Shown piece by piece: positions 32,366 to 36,822 of a stretch of 36,822 bases of DNA (positions are counted from its first letter, which is position 1; every line of letters starts with the position of its first letter). Source of the stretch: UBA10364 sp049611965 (GTDB lineage Bacteria > Bacteroidota > Bacteroidia > Flavobacteriales > Schleiferiaceae); assembly GCA_049611965.1 (NCBI GenBank), contig JBMZBC010000020.1, positions 1 through 36,822 on the forward strand, given 5' to 3'. Below the pieces are notes generated by a model. That model ran no database searches. It was given only the letters and a program-made list of their open reading frames with translations, and had not been told where the DNA came from. The position numbers and the translations under genes were made by a program.

Positions 32366-34837
32366 ATGAAGAATAGATTTTTGGCCATTTTACTTTTGGT
32401 CATTTCCTCTTTTACGACAAAAGCACAAGTCACCACTGGTGGCGACTTTAACCTTATCCCAGGAATCAATTACGAGATTGCCGGCATCACTGTAACGGGT
32501 GCGGGTTCTTTAGATCCCAATGTAGTCATCATGTTGACCAACTTGCGCGTTGGTGATAACATTCAGTTTCCAGATCCAAAGCTTGCCGATGCCATTCGCA
32601 CGTTGTGGCGCCAACAACTCTTTGAGGACATTACATTCAAAGTAGTCAACAAGGTCGGCAAGAAAGTCTACCTCGATATACAGCTAGTTGCGCTCCCAAA
32701 ACTGAGCAAGTATTATATGACGGGTCTGAAGAAGGCCTGGAAGGATGATATCCGAGAAGAGCTTGATCTGCGCGCCGGTAAGGTGGTCAATGAAAACCTC
32801 AAGGTGATGAGCCGCAATAAAATTAAAAAGTACTTCTACGAGAAGGGCTATTTGAATGCGGCGGTAGAGGTGCTTGAAAAAGTAGACACCACCTACAATA
32901 ACGCGGTAATCCTTGGTTTCAAGATTGCCCCGGGTGCACGTGTGAAAATTGGCGACATCGTTTTCACGGGGAACGAAGCCGTAAGCGAAAAAGTGCTCCG
33001 CAAGGCGATGAAAAACACCAAAATTAAGGGCAAGGCGATCTTCAAATCGTCCAAGCTCAAGAAGAAGGAGTACCGTGAAGATCTTCGCGCCATCGTTGCT
33101 AAGTACAACACGCTAGGGTACCGTGATGCCCGTGTAGTGAGTGATACGGTTTACAGCATTAGTGACGAACTGGTACAGATTGACATTACTGTTGAGGAAG
33201 GTAAGAAGTACTATTTCGGTGATATTACTTTTATAGGGAATACGAAATATGAAACCGAACTTCTCTCGGGCATCTTGAAAATTAATCGCGGCGATATCTA
33301 CGACTCGCAGCACTTGAACGAGCGCGTAAGTTTCGATCCGAACGGCAACGACGTTGCTTCGATATACTTGAACAACGGCTACTTGTTCTCACAGGTTATT
33401 CCAGTGGAGAAGAATGTAACGAACGACACCATTGATATCGAAATTCGTATCCAAGAAGGCCGCCAAGCGACTATTCGCAAGGTGAGCATTAGCGGTAACG
33501 AAAGAACGAACGATCATGTGATTTACCGTGAGGTACGCACGAAGCCCGGAGATTTGTTCTCTAAGGCTATGATTCAACGTACCATTCGTGAGCTCTCGCA
33601 GTTGGGCTATTTTGACCAGCAGCAGATTGGTGTAAATCCTGTACCGGATCCACAGACAGGAACGGTGGATTTAGAGTACACAGTGGTAGAGCGCTCGACG
33701 TCGCAGCTTGAATTGCAAGGGGGCTGGGGTGCCGGACGTGTGGTTGGAACCTTAGGTCTAAACTTCAACAATTTCTCAGCACGCAACATCAACAACAAAC
33801 GCGCTTGGCAACCGTTGCCAACGGGAGATGGACAGACCATCAACATCCGCGCACAGTCAAACGGTCTGTACTTCCAGAGCTACAATGCCTCGTTTACGGA
33901 ACCTTGGTTGGGCGGCCGCAAGCCGAACAGTTTCACAGGAACTATTTACCACAACGTACAGACCAATGGGGTAGAGCGTTCAAACCCGAACCGCCAAAGT
34001 TTGTACATTACCGGTATCAACTTCGGATTGGGTCAACGTTTGAAATGGCCAGACGATTACTTCACCTTGTACCAAGGAATTGAGTTCCGTCGATTTAACC
34101 TCGACAACTTCCCAACGGGATTCTTAAACTACAGAAAGGGGATTTCGAACAACGTGAATTACAAATTCACTTTAGGTCGTAACAACACGGATGTACCGAT
34201 CTTCCCAACGCGCGGTTCACAGATCAGTTTTGCTGCGGAACTTACTCCGCCGTTTAGCATGTTCCGTGACGACATTGACTATAAAAATTTGAGCTCTGAA
34301 GAGCGTTTCCGTCTCGTTGAATACCACAAGTGGAAGTTGAACGCGGATTGGTTTGCACCGATCACCTCCAAGTTCGTCATTCGTACACACGGTGAGTTTG
34401 GTTTCTTGGGAAGCTACAATAAAGACTTAGGCCTTCCGCCGTTCGAGCGTTTCTACGTGGGTGGTGACGGTTTGACCAACTTTGTTATTGACGGTCGTGA
34501 AATCATCGGCCTGCGCGGTTATCAAAACAACTCCATTACACCAGCAGGTGGTGGAGCGTTGTACAACAAGTACATCTTTGAAGCACGTTACATCATTGCC
34601 AATACGCCTTCAGCTCAGGTGTTCCCATTGGTGTTTATGGAAGCGGGTAACAACTATGATAATTTCTGGGACTACCGAGCGTTTAACCTCAAGAGAAGTG
34701 CTGGTGCCGGTATCCGTATCTTCATGCCTATGTTCGGTTTGATGGGTGTAGATGTTGGGTATGGATTTGATCCAGAGCCGAACGGTGCGACTGCGAGTGG
34801 TTGGCAGACGCACTTCATCATTGGTCAACAGTTCTAA
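32366..34837 (+). CDS. bamA: Outer membrane assembly protein BamA (Omp85)
   Basis: BamA inserts beta-barrel proteins into the outer membrane. The 823 residues begin with a signal peptide (MKNRFLAILLLVISSFTTKAQ). A POTRA region follows (about 36-440); repeats are recognisable in YFGDITFIGNTKYETELL and TIRKVSISGNERTNDHV. The C-terminal barrel (about 455-823) carries the RGY motif in the L6 loop at 717-719 (IIGLRGYQNNS), the equivalent of the VRGF motif, and ends in GWQTHFIIGQQF with a terminal Phe. It is followed by two Skp/OmpH-type periplasmic chaperone genes, the usual BAM-linked arrangement. Identification is secure. Confidence 0.96.
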   Translation: MKNRFLAILLLVISSFTTKAQVTTGGDFNLIPGINYEIAGITVTGAGSLDPNVVIMLTNLRVGDNIQFPDPKLADAIRTLWRQQLFEDITFKVVNKVGKKVYLDIQLVALPKLSKYYMTGLKKAWKDDIREELDLRAGKVVNENLKVMSRNKIKKYFYEKGYLNAAVEVLEKVDTTYNNAVILGFKIAPGARVKIGDIVFTGNEAVSEKVLRKAMKNTKIKGKAIFKSSKLKKKEYREDLRAIVAKYNTLGYRDARVVSDTVYSISDELVQIDITVEEGKKYYFGDITFIGNTKYETELLSGILKINRGDIYDSQHLNERVSFDPNGNDVASIYLNNGYLFSQVIPVEKNVTNDTIDIEIRIQEGRQATIRKVSISGNERTNDHVIYREVRTKPGDLFSKAMIQRTIRELSQLGYFDQQQIGVNPVPDPQTGTVDLEYTVVERSTSQLELQGGWGAGRVVGTLGLNFNNFSARNINNKRAWQPLPTGDGQTINIRAQSNGLYFQSYNASFTEPWLGGRKPNSFTGTIYHNVQTNGVERSNPNRQSLYITGINFGLGQRLKWPDDYFTLYQGIEFRRFNLDNFPTGFLNYRKGISNNVNYKFTLGRNNTDVPIFPTRGSQISFAAELTPPFSMFRDDIDYKNLSSEERFRLVEYHKWKLNADWFAPITSKFVIRTHGEFGFLGSYNKDLGLPPFERFYVGGDGLTNFVIDGREIIGLRGYQNNSITPAGGGALYNKYIFEARYIIANTPSAQVFPLVFMEAGNNYDNFWDYRAFNLKRSAGAGIRIFMPMFGLMGVDVGYGFDPEPNGATASGWQTHFIIGQQF

Positions 34838-34844
34838 ATTTAGC

Positions 34845-34852
34845 TACCTTCG
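34845..34852 (+). promoter_or_regulatory. Weak -7-like box before the first ompH gene
   Basis: TACCTTCG matches TAnnTTTG with one mismatch (C for the third T) and ends four bases before ATG 34857. It could supply internal transcription of the ompH pair within the bamA operon. The evidence is weak, resting on position and near-consensus alone. Confidence 0.25.
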
Positions 34853-34856
34853 CGCA

Positions 34857-35366
34857 ATGAAATGTAAAGGTCTCTTTCTTACCCTTGCCTTTGTGTTGAG
34901 CACAGCAGTGTTTGGCCAGCGTTATGGTGTAGTTGATACCGATTATATTTTGAAGAGCCTACCTGAATATGCACAAGCAAAGAGTCAGATTGATAAGCTG
35001 AGCGAGCAGTGGGCGGGAGAAGTAAGTGCACTTCAAAGTGAATTAGAGAGCTTGAAAGATGCATTAGATGCAGAACGTATCTTACTTTCGCCAGAGAAAT
35101 TAGAAAAAAGAGAAGAGGGTATCGAAGCTAAACAAGCCGAGGTCATAGCTCTTCAACAAAAATACTTCGGACCTGAGGGGCAGCTATTTGAAAAGCGTAA
35201 CCAGTTGGTTCAACCTATCCAAGACAAGGTTTTTGGTGCTGTACAGGCAGTTGCTAGAAAGCGTAAATTGGAATTGGTCCTTGACAAAAGTGCCCAAAGC
35301 GGTGTCCTTTTTGTCGATAAGGACAAGGACTACAGCGATGAAGTATTAAATAGTTTAAAGCGATAA
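34857..35366 (+). CDS. OmpH/Skp-family periplasmic chaperone (first copy)
   Basis: Skp/OmpH proteins hold unfolded outer-membrane proteins on their way to BamA. From ATG 34857 it has 169 residues: a signal peptide (MKCKGLFLTLAFVLSTAVFGQ), the family N-terminus RYGVVDTDYILKSLPEYAQA, a long charged coiled coil (about 42-120), and the C-terminal strand block KRKLELVLDKS. The longer frame from 34752 would overlap bamA and hide the signal peptide, so it was rejected. It starts 19 bases after bamA and 11 bases before a second copy of the same length. Confidence 0.92.
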   Translation: MKCKGLFLTLAFVLSTAVFGQRYGVVDTDYILKSLPEYAQAKSQIDKLSEQWAGEVSALQSELESLKDALDAERILLSPEKLEKREEGIEAKQAEVIALQQKYFGPEGQLFEKRNQLVQPIQDKVFGAVQAVARKRKLELVLDKSAQSGVLFVDKDKDYSDEVLNSLKR

Positions 35367-35377
35367 AAACAATAGAA

Positions 35378-35887
35378 ATGAAAAGAGTATTACTCGCACT
35401 TGCCTTGACATTGGGCTTTGCTACAACCTCAGTTGCTCAGCAAAAAGTAGGTCACATTAATGTTGATGAGCTGTTGGCAGTTATGCCAGAGACTCAGTCA
35501 GCACAAGCAGAAATTCAAAAGTACCAAGGTCAACTTGAGGGCGATGCTCAAGCGATGCAAGAAGAGTACATGACCAAGATGCAGAACGCACAGGCAAACG
35601 TAGACACGTGGACTCAGTTGCGTCTTCAGAAGGAGCAAGAAGAGCTAGAAGCTATGGGTCAGCGCATCATGGCGTTCAACCAGAGTGCTCAGCAAGAACT
35701 TCAGCGCAAGCAAATGGATCTCATGTTGCCTATCATCGAGAAGGCACAGGAGGCAGTAAATAAAGTAGCTGCTGATAATGGGTTCGCATACGTACTTGAT
35801 GCTTCAGCTTCAAAAGCCGTAGTTGTTTATTTGGACGGTGGTGAAGACATGATGCCGCTTGTTAAGGCTGAGTTGGGCATCCAATAA
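35378..35887 (+). CDS. OmpH/Skp-family periplasmic chaperone (second copy)
   Basis: This second 169-residue Skp/OmpH protein has a signal peptide (MKRVLLALALTLGFATTSVAQ), the KVGHINVDELLAVMPETQSA start, and a Gln-rich coiled coil (about 45-115). A C-terminal block, NGFAYVLDASASKAVVVYL, follows. It differs clearly from copy one in the coiled coil, so this is an old duplication. Tandem ompH genes after bamA are common in Bacteroidota. A strong terminator lies 22 bases after the stop, which ends the bamA run. Confidence 0.93.
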   Translation: MKRVLLALALTLGFATTSVAQQKVGHINVDELLAVMPETQSAQAEIQKYQGQLEGDAQAMQEEYMTKMQNAQANVDTWTQLRLQKEQEELEAMGQRIMAFNQSAQQELQRKQMDLMLPIIEKAQEAVNKVAADNGFAYVLDASASKAVVVYLDGGEDMMPLVKAELGIQ

Positions 35888-35909
35888 GCCAAAAGAAATA
35901 GATATTTAG

Positions 35910-35943
35910 ACCCCTTGTTGGCGCAGCCGGCGAGGGGTTTTTT
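35910..35943 (+). terminator. Intrinsic terminator after the second ompH gene
   Basis: A 13-bp stem (35910-35922 with 35926-35938) includes three G:U pairs and has loop GCA. It starts with ACCCCT and ends AGGGGT, followed by T's to 35943. It closes the long CBS-to-ompH transcript. The candidate murI promoter begins in its T tract. Confidence 0.9.
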
Positions 35944-35967
35944 GTGGCTAGATTATTGGTAAGTTTA
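35941..35967 (+). promoter_or_regulatory. Candidate murI promoter overlapping the terminator T tract
   Basis: TTTG at 35941-35944 and TAAGTTTA at 35960-35967 (one mismatch to TAnnTTTG) are separated by 15 bases. The second box ends six bases before ATG 35974, again implying a near-leaderless mRNA. It would let murI be expressed separately after the terminator. Confidence 0.35.
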
Positions 35968-35973
35968 CACGGC

Positions 35974-36753
35974 ATGAGTAGCATTGGAAAAATAGGCTTA
36001 TTTGATAGTGGACTGGGAGGTCTTACGGTGCTTCGCGCGCTCAATAAGATGCTGCCCGATGCTGCCAAAGTTTATTATGGCGATACGCTTCACCTTCCTT
36101 ACGGAGATAAGAGCGACGAGGCGATCGTTGGCTACAGTACGGAGATTGTACGGTTCTTAAAAGACCAAGGGTGCGGACTTATAGTTATTGCTTGTAACAG
36201 TGCTAGTGCAGCTGCAGGTAAAGCCTTAGAAGAGCGATTTCCTGAGTTGACCTTTGTTAATGTGATAGACCCGGTGGTCGATTATCTAGCGTCCCTTTCC
36301 CCACAGAAAGTGGGCTTGCTTGGCACGCGAGCAACGGTTCGCAGCGGTGCCTACTCTCACAAACTTGCAGCCAAAAATAGCGAGGTTCAGCTTCAAGCAT
36401 TGGCTACTCCATTGCTTGTTCCTTTAATCGAAGACGGATTCCTAGGAACAGGGATAGATGCCAGTGTTCTAGCTCACTACTTAAATGACCCGGCAATGAA
36501 CGGCATTACTTCGCTTGTTCCTGGCTGTACCCATTACCCGTTATTAAAGGAGGCCGCAGCTTCCATTCTTTCAGGAGTACATTGGGTAGATGCACCTTCC
36601 ATAGTTGCCGAGGCCGTTGCCAAACATTGGTCGGGTGAGCACAGCGAAGGCAACTCATTTTACCTCAGTGATCGCACGGATAATTTCCTGCGACTTGCTG
36701 AAAAGACCTTTGGCATAGATGCACAATGGAAACTCGTCCGTCTAGAGGATTAA
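35974..36753 (+). CDS. murI: Glutamate racemase
   Basis: MurI makes D-glutamate for peptidoglycan. ATG 35974 gives 259 residues. The catalytic cysteines are C74 (IACNSAS) and C185 (VPGCTHYPLL), with D11 in GLFDSGLGGLTVL and YYGDTLHLPYG also conserved. The longer frame from 35944 starts in the terminator/promoter stretch and adds ten residues without family match. It ends back to back with the stop of a minus-strand gene. Identification is secure. Confidence 0.96.
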   Translation: MSSIGKIGLFDSGLGGLTVLRALNKMLPDAAKVYYGDTLHLPYGDKSDEAIVGYSTEIVRFLKDQGCGLIVIACNSASAAAGKALEERFPELTFVNVIDPVVDYLASLSPQKVGLLGTRATVRSGAYSHKLAAKNSEVQLQALATPLLVPLIEDGFLGTGIDASVLAHYLNDPAMNGITSLVPGCTHYPLLKEAAASILSGVHWVDAPSIVAEAVAKHWSGEHSEGNSFYLSDRTDNFLRLAEKTFGIDAQWKLVRLED

Positions 36754-36822
36754 TTACCTGTTCTCACCCCAGCGGTACATCCACGAACTAATCGTAGAAA
36801 TTAGGAAGCTGAAGAGTATTGC
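36754..36822 (-). CDS. C-terminal end of a probable membrane protein (partial)
   Basis: Reading the minus strand from the window edge gives an open frame of 22 codons: a hydrophobic segment, AILFSFLISTISSW, then MYRWGENR and TAA. The stop (bases 36754-36756) directly abuts the murI stop. The hydrophobic then basic pattern suggests the last membrane helix and cytoplasmic tail of an inner-membrane protein. The family cannot be named from this fragment, and the gene continues outside the window. Confidence 0.5.
   Translation of the reverse strand, partial: AILFSFLISTISSWMYRWGENR

Noticed and set aside
1..36822. Mobile element, prophage, CRISPR array or tRNA/rRNA gene
   Set aside because: No integrase, transposase, phage structural gene, direct-repeat array or cloverleaf was seen on either strand; gene content is core-like throughout.

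Overview
The window looks like chromosomal DNA from a member of the Bacteroidota, most likely a marine Flavobacteriales relative; the genus cannot be named from sequence alone. Reasons: a TonB-dependent receptor next to a PorV/PorQ-family barrel and a secreted protein with a T9SS-like C-terminal domain; the order nadK - DUF6089/PorG - uppS - bamA - two OmpH/Skp genes - murI; a dihydroorotase - DUF4296 pair; no convincing Shine-Dalgarno sites; and several copies of the Bacteroidota -7 promoter box TAnnTTTG. No tRNA, rRNA, CRISPR array, transposase, integrase or phage gene was found. Coding density is very high. The largest gap is the 234-base etfB/pdhB divergent region, so no gene-free stretch exceeds 300 bases.

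Layout. 1-7302: three-gene plus-strand surface cassette, made of a TonB-dependent receptor (5' end outside the window), a 1342-residue secreted protein and a PorV/PorQ-like barrel. 7377-8262: greA and a HIT-family hydrolase. 8231-12392 (minus): etfB, etfA, a bifunctional-nuclease-family protein, a NupC transporter and ruvC, tightly packed. 12627-16227: pdhB and the membrane pyrophosphatase hppA, which has an extra C-terminal domain. 16305-17759 (minus): membrane-anchored M20 peptidase. 17809-21739: small four-helix membrane protein, hflX, maeB. 21736-24777 (minus): histidine kinase, hemW, cyclase-family protein. 24815-27675: polyprenol-phosphate glycosyltransferase, dihydroorotase, DUF4296 lipoprotein, DUF2141-like protein. 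27672-29179 (minus): pdxJ and an alpha/beta hydrolase. 29219-36753: CBS-domain protein, nadK, porG-like, uppS, bamA, two ompH genes and murI. The last 69 bases hold the end of a minus-strand gene.

The right-hand cluster joins envelope-building functions: undecaprenyl diphosphate synthesis, outer membrane protein insertion (BamA with Skp-like chaperones), D-glutamate supply and a type IX secretion component. The centre is central metabolism: electron transfer flavoprotein, PDH E1 beta, malic enzyme and a PPi-driven ion pump. The left cassette is the least understood part and the best candidate for an undescribed system: a receptor-type barrel, a giant exported protein and a PorV-like barrel that probably work together at the cell surface, with unknown cargo or ligand.

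Regulatory architecture is compact. TAnnTTTG boxes lie only 4-7 bases before several start codons, terminators are interleaved with promoters at greA, hppA and murI, and four of five convergent gene pairs meet with zero or negative spacing.
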